Source: Flagellimonas amoyensis
GTDB taxonomy: Bacteria > Bacteroidota > Bacteroidia > Flavobacteriales > Flavobacteriaceae
DNA length: 64,000 bases
Reading direction: 5' to 3'
Assembly: GCF_003058265.1 (NCBI RefSeq)
Contig: NZ_QBUK01000006.1
Coordinates: 227,995 to 291,994 of the forward strand
Positions 46,103 through 56,086 of this stretch are shown here, piece after piece. The stretch's first letter is position 1. Every line of letters starts with the position of its first letter. Below the pieces are notes generated by a model. It saw only the letters and a list, made by a program, of their open reading frames with translations, was not told the origin of the DNA and searched no databases. Position numbers and translations under genes: made by a program.

Positions 46103-46262
46103 AGGGCTGTCTAAAAAGGTGTCATTCTGAATGAAATGAAGAATCTTTTTGAAATTCACCCATTTGGCAATAAAACAATAAAGATTTTTCACCTGCCCCT
46201 TCGACTGCGCTCAGGGTGACAGCTCAAAATGACAATTTGATCACTTTTTAGACAGCCCTTTA
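46103..46262. mobile_element. MITE-like element with 18-bp terminal inverted repeats
   Basis: AAGGGCTGTCTAAAAAGGTG at the left is mirrored by CACTTTTTAGACAGCCCTTT at the right (one base of slip). Inside, TGTCATTCTGAATGAAATG and CTTCGACTGCGCTCAGGGTG form a second inverted pair. The 160-bp unit has no coding frame. It may be a miniature transposable element or a large RNA hairpin that also ends transcription of DUF6090 and AsmA genes. Confidence 0.65.
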
Positions 46263-46268
46263 TATTTT

Positions 46269-48977
46269 TTAGTTCACAGTATCTTTCTTCTTCTTGCCCA
46301 ATAATCCACCGAGTACGGATTTTGCGGCATTCTTTACGTCTTCTTCCTTGGTTGTGGTCTTGGTCGTATCGGTAGTGGTGGTCTTCTTGTCACCGCCTAG
46401 CAGGTTCCCCAACGTTTCTTTCACCCCGGAGGATTTGGTAGCAGTGGTGTCACCCTCGTTCTTTTTGAACACATCGGACAACAGATCTTTGGCCTTGTCC
46501 TTGCCTTGGTTCACCAATTTTTGTTTTTGGATCTCCACCAGCTTTGTGGTCAAGGTCTTGACCCCAGAGGTCAAATCTGTGCTTACCGTAGGGCTGGTAA
46601 AGTTGCCACCAATATTTGCTGTAACGGGAATGGTGACCTCACCCAGGCTATTATCGTTCAATTGGGCGATCAGTTTGTTCACCTCCGCGCCCAAATATTT
46701 GGCAGGAACGTCCAAAGTGGCCTTGTATTCCATTTGTTTTTCAAAACTATGGCTACCTGCCACATTGATGGCAATGTCCTTGTACTTTAGCGTAAAAGGC
46801 TTTACACTCACGGTTCCATTGTCAAAACTCAAGGCCGTTTTTAGCCCATCCAGATTGATTTCCTTGGTGTTCAAGAAATTGAACTTGCTGTCCAAGGCCG
46901 AAACCAAGGGCGCTTTTTCGGTATCCACCTTTGGTGACAACAATTCGGCCAAAAGGTTCCCGGATATGGTCGCCAAATTGGGGGTAAAGTCATCCTTCAG
47001 GTTCCCGGATATCTTGATGTCGGAATTGAGTTTTCCCTGAATGGCGCTGGCCAAGGGTGTCAACACTTTGAACAGGTCCAATCCGGCAAAGGATTCCCCG
47101 ATGTTGAAGTTGCTCATCCCAAGGTCCACATCAAATGTAGAGCTGGCCTCTTTGGTGGAAACGGAACCCGACAAGCCCAGTGTACCTCCAAAAAGATCGG
47201 AAGTGAGATTTTGCACCGTCGCCGTTTCATCCTTGATCACCAAGGTTCCCTTCACGTTCTTCAGTTTCAGGTTGTCATACAGCACGGTATTGGCCGCAGC
47301 CTCTACGGTACAGTCCAAAAAAGAAGGTATTTTTATACGCTCCTCACCCGTAGTTGCAGGGGTACTCTCCTTTTCGCCCGTGCTGGTTCCCGTCTCGGCC
47401 GTTTCTTCCATCATAAAATCGTTCAGGGCAAACTGGTTGGAGCTCAGTTTGAAGTTACCCTCCACTTTTTCATCGTTGAACATAAAGCCCAACAAATTGG
47501 TCAACGTTCCTGAAGCATTGAAATCGGTGCTTCCCGTTTTGCCTTCAAAGGAGTTCAGGGCTACCGTTTGCGGGTTGAAGGTCATGGCCGCCTTGCTGAT
47601 GGCCACGGGGTTCTTTAGTTCTTCGGAGGCATATTCAAATCCTGTGAGCTGCATGTTACCGCTCATCTTGGTGTTCTGGTACTGTTTTTTCTCCAAGGAT
47701 TCCATATCAAAACCGGTGGTCACGTCCGCATTCAGGATTCCTTTCAGGTTATAGTCATCGGGAACGGGATAAGCCTGTGAAATATTGGCCAGATTGATTC
47801 GTCCGTCCATGTGGGCATCCACCTTGGTGTTGCCCATCAGCTCCCTGATCTTGGCATTCATGTTGAACTTGTCCTCGTCAATGGTAAAGGAGAGCCTGTT
47901 GATGTCCACGTAGGTATCTTCGGTGATCCCCGTTTCGTTGTTGATCTCGGTATCGATGAACACATTGCGCACGGCCTTGGGCAGGTCGGGATATTTGAAG
48001 GACGCATTGTCCGAATTGATGGCAATCTTGAACGTAGGGATGTGTTCTTCGTCCACAATGCCCTTGAACTGTCCGTTCACCTCAAAATTACCCGTGGTCT
48101 GCACGGTCTCGATGTTCTTGGAATAGGCTTCCGGGATCACGGCGAGGAAATTCTTGAAATCGGAAGAGGGCGTCTTGAAGGTAATGTCCACTTCTTGGTT
48201 GTTCTCATTGATCTTTACAAAACCATCGAACACCAAGGGCAGTTGGTTCACCAACGCCTTGTTCTCCAAAAAGGAATATTTGCTCTCCGCCAGATCGATA
48301 TCGATCAAGGCATCCAGATTGATCTTGTTTTTGTTCAGATACAGGGTGCTGTCCATCTCGAAGGAGACCAAGGCATCTGTCTTGGTCTTCAATTGGGATT
48401 TTTCGAGGGATAGATCTCCGGTACCGGAGTGGTTCATTTCGGAAATGGCCAAACGCATACCGCTGGAAAGATCATGGTACACAATCTCGGAATTGGTGAT
48501 GTTATAGGAATCCATGTTCAAGGTGAAGTTGTCCCCGGATTCTTCGGTAGCTTCGGACGGGGCACTTTCATCTTCCTTGGCAATGTCATAGTTGGCATTT
48601 TCGTTTTCATCCACTTTGACATTCAATTTGGCCTTGTCCACATTGAATTTTTGGATAACGATGGGCTCATCGGCAGACTTGAACAATTCCTTGATGGACA
48701 TGGTAAGCTCTATATTCCCTGAGGAAAACAGGGTGTCACCCTCAAACGGGGCCTTGTTCACCAGTGAAATGTTCGTGAGTTGCACATTGGCGCTGGGAAA
48801 GCTCTTGAGCAAGCTCAGGCTCGCATCCTCAAAATCCAAAGTGGCATTGATACTGTTGTTGACCTTGTCCTTGATGATCTGTTCGATTTTTCCTTGAAGG
48901 AACAAAGGAATGGCCACAACCAGGGCGATGAGTACAAGTAGGGTTATAACGGTAATTTTCAGGACTTTTTTCTTCAT
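46269..48977 (-). CDS. AsmA family protein
   Basis: A 902-aa protein anchored by one N-terminal helix (ITVITLLVLIALVVAIPLFL, about 8-28) with a very long periplasmic beta-rich region of the AsmA/TamB-like repeating type and an AsmA C-terminal domain (about 640-800). Such proteins are thought to help move lipids or fold outer-membrane proteins between membranes. The tail (about 850-902) is a low-complexity Lys/Thr stretch with repeated LGNLLGG and LGGLLG. The start is an ATG after a basic MKKKVLK. It is a single gene, 36 bp after the next leftward gene. Confidence 0.9.
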   Translation of the reverse strand: MKKKVLKITVITLLVLIALVVAIPLFLQGKIEQIIKDKVNNSINATLDFEDASLSLLKSFPSANVQLTNISLVNKAPFEGDTLFSSGNIELTMSIKELFKSADEPIVIQKFNVDKAKLNVKVDENENANYDIAKEDESAPSEATEESGDNFTLNMDSYNITNSEIVYHDLSSGMRLAISEMNHSGTGDLSLEKSQLKTKTDALVSFEMDSTLYLNKNKINLDALIDIDLAESKYSFLENKALVNQLPLVFDGFVKINENNQEVDITFKTPSSDFKNFLAVIPEAYSKNIETVQTTGNFEVNGQFKGIVDEEHIPTFKIAINSDNASFKYPDLPKAVRNVFIDTEINNETGITEDTYVDINRLSFTIDEDKFNMNAKIRELMGNTKVDAHMDGRINLANISQAYPVPDDYNLKGILNADVTTGFDMESLEKKQYQNTKMSGNMQLTGFEYASEELKNPVAISKAAMTFNPQTVALNSFEGKTGSTDFNASGTLTNLLGFMFNDEKVEGNFKLSSNQFALNDFMMEETAETGTSTGEKESTPATTGEERIKIPSFLDCTVEAAANTVLYDNLKLKNVKGTLVIKDETATVQNLTSDLFGGTLGLSGSVSTKEASSTFDVDLGMSNFNIGESFAGLDLFKVLTPLASAIQGKLNSDIKISGNLKDDFTPNLATISGNLLAELLSPKVDTEKAPLVSALDSKFNFLNTKEINLDGLKTALSFDNGTVSVKPFTLKYKDIAINVAGSHSFEKQMEYKATLDVPAKYLGAEVNKLIAQLNDNSLGEVTIPVTANIGGNFTSPTVSTDLTSGVKTLTTKLVEIQKQKLVNQGKDKAKDLLSDVFKKNEGDTTATKSSGVKETLGNLLGGDKKTTTTDTTKTTTKEEDVKNAAKSVLGGLLGKKKKDTVN

Positions 48978-49013
48978 ACTAAGATGTTTTACAACAAATT
49001 AAAGGAGAAGTCC

Positions 49014-49721
49014 TCAATCTAAAGAAATTTCTTCCCCTATTTTTAAGTTAAATCTTTTACGCATTAGATATACGAAAAGATAGAGCAGAGGGGTGTCCAA
49101 AAGTGCTATAATTATCTTAAAAAGTACTCCACTGATAACCAGACCATAGAATTTGTCCCAAGGCAAAACGCCAAATATGCACAAAAGCCCCACCACGGTG
49201 ACCGTATCTATCAGTTGTGATGAGAAGGTGGAGAAATTGTTCCGGAGCCACAGCATTCGGCCCTGTGTCACCTTTTTCCAAAAGTGATAGATGCTGATAT
49301 CGATGTACTGCGCCGCCAGATAGGCCAACATGGAGGCCAGCACACCCAAGGGCGATAGTCCAAACACCTTACCGAAGGTAGCATCATCTATGGGTGAGCT
49401 GGGAATAGCCTTGGAATAGATGGCCAACAAAATGATGCCCATGGAAAAAAAGGAGGCAAAGATGCCCGCCGTCACCACTTGATTGGCTTTTTTCTTTCCG
49501 TAGATCTCAGAGATCAGGTCGGTGATCAAAAAAGTGATCGGATAGGGCAAAATCCCTACCGAAAGCTCGAAAAGGGGCGCCCCAAAAACAGTGACCTCAC
49601 CGAACGGGGCCCAATGGAAAAATTTTTGAAATATGAGGTTGGACACCACCAAGGAGGTGATGAACAGTGCCCCAAGGTACAGATAGATGGAAAATGCCGC
49701 TTTTTTGTCCTTTTGCGTCAT
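49014..49721 (-). CDS. Queuosine precursor transporter (YhhQ/VUT family)
   Basis: A 235-aa inner-membrane protein with six predicted helices of the VUT_1 family, which imports 7-cyano- or 7-aminomethyl-7-deazaguanine for tRNA queuosine. YPITFLITDLISEIYGKKKA is the family signature. A Lys-rich start precedes the first helix. It follows sppA with a 2-bp gap on the same strand, so the two are probably co-transcribed. Confidence 0.92.
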   Translation of the reverse strand: MTQKDKKAAFSIYLYLGALFITSLVVSNLIFQKFFHWAPFGEVTVFGAPLFELSVGILPYPITFLITDLISEIYGKKKANQVVTAGIFASFFSMGIILLAIYSKAIPSSPIDDATFGKVFGLSPLGVLASMLAYLAAQYIDISIYHFWKKVTQGRMLWLRNNFSTFSSQLIDTVTVVGLLCIFGVLPWDKFYGLVISGVLFKIIIALLDTPLLYLFVYLMRKRFNLKIGEEISLD

Positions 49722-49723
49722 GC

Positions 49724-51484
49724 TTATTTAATGTTCAGACGGAAAGGCATCTTGGCCTGAATCCCTTCCTGTTTGCCCAATTCCTTGAACTCCTTCAAAA
49801 GTTGGTAGGCTTCCGTACCGATCTCTTCCTGGATGATGGACTCCCCTATCTTGGTCTTTACCCCGCCCATATTCTCCATAAATTGCTCAAAGCCTGACTT
49901 GTATTTTGGATATTTTCGAATGCCGTAGGAATCCAATCCCGCCATTTCGGCCGCCGCCGCTATGGCATCGTCCAAATTGCCCAGTTCGTCCACCAAGCCG
50001 TTCGCCTTGGCATCCACCCCACTCCATACCCTTCCCTGGGCGAGTGAGTCCACTTGGGCAATGCTCATGTTGCGGCCTTGGGCCACACGTTCCAAGAAGA
50101 TACCATACGTTTCCTCGATACTTTCCTGGACCACGTTACGGAACGAGTCGTCCATGGGCTCGAACAGCGAATAGTCCACCGAATTTTGGTTGGTACCCAC
50201 CTGCTCGGCATTGATGCCTACATTCTTGGCCAGTTCATTGATGTTGGGAATGGTCCCAAACACGCCAATGGACCCAGTGATGGTCGTGGGTTCGGCAAAA
50301 ATCTTGTCACCTGCCACACCGATATAGTATCCACCCGATGCTGCCACGTTTCCAAAGGAAACGACCAAAGGCTTTTCCTGTTTGGCCAGTTGCATCTCCC
50401 TCCAAATGATATCGGAGACCAGAGCACTGCCCCCAGGGGAATCCACCCGGAACACAATGGCCTTTACACTTTCATTCTCCACCGCTTTTTGCAGTGCCTC
50501 AACGATCAGTCCCTGACCGATGTAGTCTTTTCCGCCCTCTCCGTAGAATATCTCCCCCTGGGCATAGATCACGGCTATCTTGTCGGTCCCTGTCACTATA
50601 TTTTTCTTGCTTGCCGATTGGGCATAGTCCATAAACTTGATGTAGTTAAGCTCTTCACCCTCGTTCACGCCCACTTTTTCCCGGAGGAGGTCCTCGTACT
50701 CATCAAAGTGCAGTACCCCGTCCAACAAACCGGAGGCCACGGCCAAACTGGGTGTTCTTCCGCCCAAAGTATCGGCCACGATGTTCAGGTCCGCAGGGCT
50801 CATCTTTCTGGAGGCCGAAATGTCGTCCACAATAACATCCCAAATGGAAGTGATCAATTCCTTGATCTGCGTACGGTTCTCGTCACTCATGGTATTGGAC
50901 AAAAAGGGTTCCACCGCGCTTTTGTACTTGCCATGGCGAATGACCTCCATTTTTATCCCTGATTTTTCCTGAAGGTCCTTATAATAAAGTACTTCTGTGG
51001 CAAGCCCCTTAAAATCGAGAATGCCTACGGGGTTTATATATACCTCATCGGCCACACTGGCCAAATAGTAATCCTTCTGGGAATAGATGTCGGAATGGGC
51101 GAGCACGAACTTGCCCGAGGATTTGAAATCGAGCAATGCCTCCCGGATCTCCCTGGTCTGCGCAATGCCCGCTTGCAAAAAACTGGTGGTGATACTGATT
51201 CCCTCGACACGGTCATCCGTTTTGGCCACTGCTATGGTGTGCAAGATCTCGTCCATGCCTAACTCGCCACCCCAAAGCGCGGCAAAAGGGTCGGTTTCGT
51301 CCTTACCCGTATAATCTAACACGGGGACCATGAAGCCAAGCTCCAGGACCGTGTTCTTCTTCACCACCACTCCATCATCCGCATTGCCCATCAACATCAA
51401 AAAAATGAAGAACATCCCCATGATTATCGCAAATGCCATCAAGCTTCCCAAAATGGAAGCCAATAGGTTTCTCAAAAAGTTCAT
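49724..51484 (-). CDS. sppA: Signal peptide peptidase SppA, 67K type
   Basis: A 586-aa inner-membrane serine protease that degrades cleaved signal peptides. An N-terminal helix (about 8-32) anchors two tandem S49 domains. The general-base Lys is in HSDIYSQKDYYLASVADEVY in the first domain and the nucleophile Ser in NVAASGGYYIGVAGDKIF in the second, the arrangement of long SppA. TTITGSIGVFGTIPN is the conserved strand after the Ser. Confidence 0.95.
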   Translation of the reverse strand: MNFLRNLLASILGSLMAFAIIMGMFFIFLMLMGNADDGVVVKKNTVLELGFMVPVLDYTGKDETDPFAALWGGELGMDEILHTIAVAKTDDRVEGISITTSFLQAGIAQTREIREALLDFKSSGKFVLAHSDIYSQKDYYLASVADEVYINPVGILDFKGLATEVLYYKDLQEKSGIKMEVIRHGKYKSAVEPFLSNTMSDENRTQIKELITSIWDVIVDDISASRKMSPADLNIVADTLGGRTPSLAVASGLLDGVLHFDEYEDLLREKVGVNEGEELNYIKFMDYAQSASKKNIVTGTDKIAVIYAQGEIFYGEGGKDYIGQGLIVEALQKAVENESVKAIVFRVDSPGGSALVSDIIWREMQLAKQEKPLVVSFGNVAASGGYYIGVAGDKIFAEPTTITGSIGVFGTIPNINELAKNVGINAEQVGTNQNSVDYSLFEPMDDSFRNVVQESIEETYGIFLERVAQGRNMSIAQVDSLAQGRVWSGVDAKANGLVDELGNLDDAIAAAAEMAGLDSYGIRKYPKYKSGFEQFMENMGGVKTKIGESIIQEEIGTEAYQLLKEFKELGKQEGIQAKMPFRLNIK

Positions 51485-51554
51485 CCAATGAAAATTTAAT
51501 CTGTCCCAAATATAACCATTGTAGTATTGTTTTGTTTACTTTGTTTCTTCGATT

Positions 51555-52700
51555 ATGGTCAGAAAACAAAAGGTATATCTTTCGCTGGGAAGCAATTTGG
51601 GCAATCGCCGGGCAACTCTACAAAAAGCTGTTTTTCGCATCCAACAACGCGCAGGATCTGTATTGGACATTTCATCGGTGTATGAAAATCCGGCCGTAGG
51701 TTTTGAGGGGGACGATTTTTTGAACATCTGCATTTCCCTACTGACCCCACTTTCGCCAGAAGCGTTGCTTGATACCCTGATGCAAATTGAACGGGATTTT
51801 GGTCGTGTGCGCTCGGAGACAAAGGCGTATGGCTCCCGGACCTTGGACATCGACATCGTTTATTATGGCACAGAGGTCATCCATACGGACGAATTGGTGG
51901 TGCCACATCCGCAGATGCAACATCGGAACTTTGTACTGAAACCATTGGCGGACATTGCCCCCCAATTTTACCATCCCGTGTTCCAGAAAGACACCCGAAA
52001 CCTATTGCAGGAATGCAAGGACCGCAGCAAGCTCATCAAAACAAAATACCGATTGTTCAAGGACCGTTCGGGACTGTATTCCCAATTGCAGTTCATCGCC
52101 ATCGAAGGGAATATCGGTGCGGGCAAGACCACCCTTTCCAAGATGATCGCCGAGGATTTCAATGCCAAATTGGTACTGGAACGCTTTGCCGACAACCCCT
52201 TTCTGCCCAAGTTCTATCAGGACAAACCCCGCTACGCATTTCCTTTGGAAATGTCCTTTTTGGCGGACCGTTACCAGCAGTTTATGGACGACACCTCACA
52301 GTTTGACCTGTTCAAGAATTTTATGGTGAGTGATTATGACATCTTCAAATCGCTCATCTTTGCCAAGGTCACCTTGCAGCAGGAAGAATTCAACCTGTAC
52401 CGAAAGCTGTTCAACTTTATGTACAAAGAGGTGAAAAAACCGGAAATCTACCTTTACCTCTACCAAAATACCGAACGGTTGTTGGCCAATATCAAGAAAA
52501 GGGGCAGGGACTACGAGCAGAACATGGACCCGGATTATTTGGAAAAAATCAATCGGGGGTATTTGGATTTCCTGAAGGACCACCCGGAACAGAACAGCCT
52601 CATCATCGATATGGGCGAGCTGGACTTTGTGAACAATCCGACCGATTATGAGTCCATTTTGGAGATGCTCGATGATAACATCCTTTCATCCCAATTTTAG
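51555..52700 (+). CDS. folK: Fused HPPK (folK) and deoxynucleoside kinase
   Basis: A 381-aa two-domain protein. Residues 1-160 are 6-hydroxymethyl-7,8-dihydropterin pyrophosphokinase (VYLSLGSNLGNRRATLQKAV; AYGSRTLDIDIVYYG with the metal Asp pair; VPHPQMQHRNFVLKPLADIA), the second-last step before dihydropteroate. From about 176 a complete deoxynucleoside kinase follows (FIAIEGNIGAGKTTLSKMIA; KKRGRDYEQ lid). One chain thus serves folate and dNTP supply. A second, stand-alone dNK is at 3,921. The fusion is known from Bacteroidota. It is divergent from sppA. Confidence 0.95.
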   Translation: MVRKQKVYLSLGSNLGNRRATLQKAVFRIQQRAGSVLDISSVYENPAVGFEGDDFLNICISLLTPLSPEALLDTLMQIERDFGRVRSETKAYGSRTLDIDIVYYGTEVIHTDELVVPHPQMQHRNFVLKPLADIAPQFYHPVFQKDTRNLLQECKDRSKLIKTKYRLFKDRSGLYSQLQFIAIEGNIGAGKTTLSKMIAEDFNAKLVLERFADNPFLPKFYQDKPRYAFPLEMSFLADRYQQFMDDTSQFDLFKNFMVSDYDIFKSLIFAKVTLQQEEFNLYRKLFNFMYKEVKKPEIYLYLYQNTERLLANIKKRGRDYEQNMDPDYLEKINRGYLDFLKDHPEQNSLIIDMGELDFVNNPTDYESILEMLDDNILSSQF

Positions 52701-52793
52701 GAGAATTTTTAGAAAATGTTTGGATATAACGATTGGTTTTATTTTCTTAGAGCCCTCTTAATAAGGAACTAACTAACTCAAACTTTATATCGG

Positions 52794-52817
52794 GCCCTGA
52801 TTTTTCAGGGCTTTTTT
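52794..52817 (+). terminator. Terminator after folK-dNK
   Basis: GCCCTGA (52794-52800) pairs with TCAGGGC (52805-52811), followed by TTTTTT. It abuts the stop of the convergent methyltransferase. Confidence 0.8.
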
Positions 52818-53356
52818 CATTTTTGGGCATTCAGTTTGGACCAGAGATCCCATACCACTACCCCAGCACTTACGGAAATATTCAGGGAATGTTTGGTCCC
52901 CAACTGCGGAATTTCCAAAACGGCATCACTGGCCGAAACCACTTCTTGGGCAACCCCCTTGACCTCGTTGCCGAAAATCAATGCTACCGTTGTTTCGGGG
53001 TCAGTTTGAAATGTATTCAACATGATGGCATTCTCGGCCTGCTCCACGGAAATGACCTTAATGTGTTTGGATTTTAGTTCCTCAACCAGTTCCAGGGTAT
53101 CCTTTCGGTATTCCCAATCCACACTTTCGGTGGCACCAAGCGCTGTTTTTCGGATATCCTTGTGGGGAGGCGTCGCCGTAATGCCACAGAGATAAATCTT
53201 TTGCACCAAAAAAGCATCCGCGGTCCTGAAGACCGAACCAATATTGTTCAAGCTGCGGACATTGTCCAATATGACAATGATAGGCGTCTTTTCCGCTTCC
53301 TTGAAACTGATGACATCCAGTCGTTCCAATTCGCTATTTTCCAGTTTTCGATTCAT
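52817..53356 (-). CDS. RNA methyltransferase (SpoU/TrmH family)
   Basis: A 179-aa SPOUT-fold 2'-O-ribose methyltransferase that uses S-adenosylmethionine. LDNVRSLNNIGSVFRTADAF (motif 1), LIFGNEVKGV (motif 2) and HSLNISVSAGVVVWDLW (motif 3) form the knot and cofactor pocket. The tRNA or rRNA target is not clear. The ATG at 53356 (MNRKLENSELERLD) is preferred; the frame runs 180 bp further upstream but those residues are not conserved and would reach the mutS promoter. It is divergent from mutS. Confidence 0.93.
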   Translation of the reverse strand: MNRKLENSELERLDVISFKEAEKTPIIVILDNVRSLNNIGSVFRTADAFLVQKIYLCGITATPPHKDIRKTALGATESVDWEYRKDTLELVEELKSKHIKVISVEQAENAIMLNTFQTDPETTVALIFGNEVKGVAQEVVSASDAVLEIPQLGTKHSLNISVSAGVVVWDLWSKLNAQK

Positions 53357-53467
53357 TTTTTTAACCATTGGGGGCAAAATATCAACAAAAATTTTGGGAA
53401 CATGATGAAAGCGATATATTCGTCTTCCACTCAATTTATGGGACAAAAATAAACGAATAAAATCGCT

Positions 53468-56086
53468 TTGGCAGCCAATAAGACAAAGAAGGTAACCCCG
53501 TTGATGCAACAATACAACACCATCAAGACCAAACATCCTGATGCACTGTTGCTCTTTCGTGTGGGCGACTTTTATGAAACGTTCGGGGACGATGCCATCA
53601 AGGCCGCCAAAATATTGGGTATCATCCTAACCCACAGGAACAATGGTGGCGATAAAACGGAATTGGCCGGATTTCCCCATCATTCCCTTAACACCTATCT
53701 ACCCAAATTGGTAAAGGCGGGGCAACGGGTGGCCATCTGCGACCAGTTGGAAGACCCCAAGATGACCAAGAGCATCGTAAAACGTGGGGTGACCGAATTG
53801 GTGACTCCCGGTGTGGCCCTCAACGACGATATTTTATCGGCCAAGAGCAACAACTTTTTAAGTGCCATTCATTTTGGCAGGAACAAATTGGGTGTCTCCT
53901 TTTTGGACATTTCCACAGGGGAATTTTTGACCTCCGAAGGTTCTGTGGAGCAAGTGGACAAGCTCCTTCAAAATTTTGCGCCCAACGAAGTATTGGTCTC
54001 CAAAAACCATAAAAAGGAATTCACAGAATATTTCGGTAACCAATACCACAGCTTCTTTACGGAAGATTGGATTTTTCAGGAAGATTATGCCTTGGAAAGC
54101 CTGAACAACCATTTTGGCACGAAAACCCTTAAGGGTTTCGGTATAGACCACCTCAACCATGGAATCATTGCCTCGGGGGCCGTATTGCATTACCTATCGG
54201 AAACACAACATAGCCGCCTACAGCACATCAACCAGATCCAACGCATTGCCGAGGAGGAATATGTGTGGATGGACCGGTTCACGATCCGAAACCTGGAACT
54301 CTACCATTCCCCCCATCAAAATGCGGTGACCTTGTTGGACATTATCGACAACACGCTATCGCCCATGGGTGGTCGATTGTTGAAACGCTGGTTGGCCCTT
54401 CCTTTGAAAAATCTGGAGAAAATTCAGCAGCGCCATCAAGTGGTGGCCCATTTGAAGGAACATGGTGATCAATTGGAAAAGATGCAGCACTGGATCAAAC
54501 AAATGGGAGATCTGGAGCGACTCATTTCCAAATTGGCAACCGGAAAAATCAATCCGAAGGAAGTCATCCAACTCAAAAATTCATTGGAAGCCATCGTGCC
54601 CATAAAATTAGCAGCACAGGACAGCACCAATCCTTCCCTACAAAACATCGGGGAACGTTTGGACGCCTGCGAATCCCTTCGCTCCAAAATCAAAGAGGTG
54701 TTGAACGAGGAAGCTCCTGTGAACCTAGCCAAAGGGAACACCATCGCCCAAGGCTACTCCGAGGAATTGGACGAATTGCGCAACCTTGCTTTTTCCGGGA
54801 AGGATTATCTGGACAAAATGCTGGAACGTGAGACCGAACTTACAGGAATCACTTCGCTCAAAATCGATTCCAATAACGTGTTCGGTTACTACATTGAGGT
54901 GCGCAACACCCACAAGGACAAGGTGCCTGAAGGTTGGATCCGCAAACAGACTTTGGTGAATGCAGAACGCTATATCACCGAGGAACTTAAGGAATACGAA
55001 GCGAAGATCTTGGGGGCCGAAGAACGCATCCTTCACTTGGAGCAACAACTGTTCGAACGCCTATTGGTGTGGATGCAGGAATTCATCACCCCCGTTCAAC
55101 AGAATGCCCATTTGGTCGCACAGTTGGATTGCCTTTGTGGATTTGCACAACTCGCCAGCGAAAATAATTATGTGCAACCGACCATGGATGAATCCACTAC
55201 ACTGGACATCACGGAAGGCAGGCACCCAGTCATTGAAAAACAATTGCCCTTGGGCGAGCAGTACGTGACCAATGATGTACTACTCAACCGCGAAGATCAG
55301 CAGATCATCATGATCACGGGTCCGAACATGAGTGGTAAATCGGCTTTGCTGCGGCAAACGGCCTTGATTGTGCTCTTGGCCCAAATGGGAAGTTTTGTAC
55401 CCGCCTCCGAAGCCAAAATTGGTGTCATTGACAAAATTTTTACCCGTGTGGGGGCCAGCGATAATATTTCCATGGGCGAATCGACCTTTATGGTGGAGAT
55501 GAACGAAACGGCATCTATCCTCAACAACCTGTCCGAACGCAGTTTGGTGTTGTTGGATGAAATCGGTCGCGGTACCAGCACCTACGATGGCATTTCCATT
55601 GCTTGGGCCATTTCGGAATATTTGCACGAACATCCGGCCAGGGCCAAAACGCTTTTTGCGACGCACTACCACGAACTGAACGAGATGACCACCACCTTTT
55701 CTCGGATCAAGAACTACAATGTTTCGGTGAAGGAATTGGAAGACAATGTGCTTTTCCTTCGGAAATTGGTGCCGGGGGGCAGTGAGCACAGTTTCGGGAT
55801 CCATGTGGCCAAAATGGCCGGCATGCCCCAACAGGTGATCCAAAAGGCAAACAAAATCCTGAAAAAACTGGAAAAATCACATTCCAGCGAAGAGATTTCA
55901 GATAAGCTCCAAGCCTCGCAAAATGAGATGCAGTTGAGTTTTTTCAACCTGGACGATCCACTTTTGGAAGAAATCAAGGACGAAATATTGCACTTGGACA
56001 TTGACACCCTTACTCCCGTGGAAGCCCTAATGAAGCTTAACGAAATCAAACGGATGTTGAGCAAAAAGAAGAAGGCGACTTCCTAG
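53468..56086 (+). CDS. mutS: DNA mismatch repair protein MutS
   Basis: An 872-aa mismatch-recognition ATPase. Domain I carries [20 protein letters not shown] and [14 protein letters not shown] with the Phe-x-Glu mismatch wedge. Walker A is [12 protein letters not shown] and Walker B with the ATPase signature is [25 protein letters not shown] is the His switch. No ATG exists at the conserved N-terminus: the frame opens with TTG at 53468 after an in-frame stop at 53450, and the next ATG (53504) would cut off domain I strands. A TTG start is therefore likely. The stop overlaps the convergent receptor gene by 4 bp. Confidence 0.97.
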   Translation: MAANKTKKVTPLMQQYNTIKTKHPDALLLFRVGDFYETFGDDAIKAAKILGIILTHRNNGGDKTELAGFPHHSLNTYLPKLVKAGQRVAICDQLEDPKMTKSIVKRGVTELVTPGVALNDDILSAKSNNFLSAIHFGRNKLGVSFLDISTGEFLTSEGSVEQVDKLLQNFAPNEVLVSKNHKKEFTEYFGNQYHSFFTEDWIFQEDYALESLNNHFGTKTLKGFGIDHLNHGIIASGAVLHYLSETQHSRLQHINQIQRIAEEEYVWMDRFTIRNLELYHSPHQNAVTLLDIIDNTLSPMGGRLLKRWLALPLKNLEKIQQRHQVVAHLKEHGDQLEKMQHWIKQMGDLERLISKLATGKINPKEVIQLKNSLEAIVPIKLAAQDSTNPSLQNIGERLDACESLRSKIKEVLNEEAPVNLAKGNTIAQGYSEELDELRNLAFSGKDYLDKMLERETELTGITSLKIDSNNVFGYYIEVRNTHKDKVPEGWIRKQTLVNAERYITEELKEYEAKILGAEERILHLEQQLFERLLVWMQEFITPVQQNAHLVAQLDCLCGFAQLASENNYVQPTMDESTTLDITEGRHPVIEKQLPLGEQYVTNDVLLNREDQQIIMITGPNMSGKSALLRQTALIVLLAQMGSFVPASEAKIGVIDKIFTRVGASDNISMGESTFMVEMNETASILNNLSERSLVLLDEIGRGTSTYDGISIAWAISEYLHEHPARAKTLFATHYHELNEMTTTFSRIKNYNVSVKELEDNVLFLRKLVPGGSEHSFGIHVAKMAGMPQQVIQKANKILKKLEKSHSSEEISDKLQASQNEMQLSFFNLDDPLLEEIKDEILHLDIDTLTPVEALMKLNEIKRMLSKKKKATS

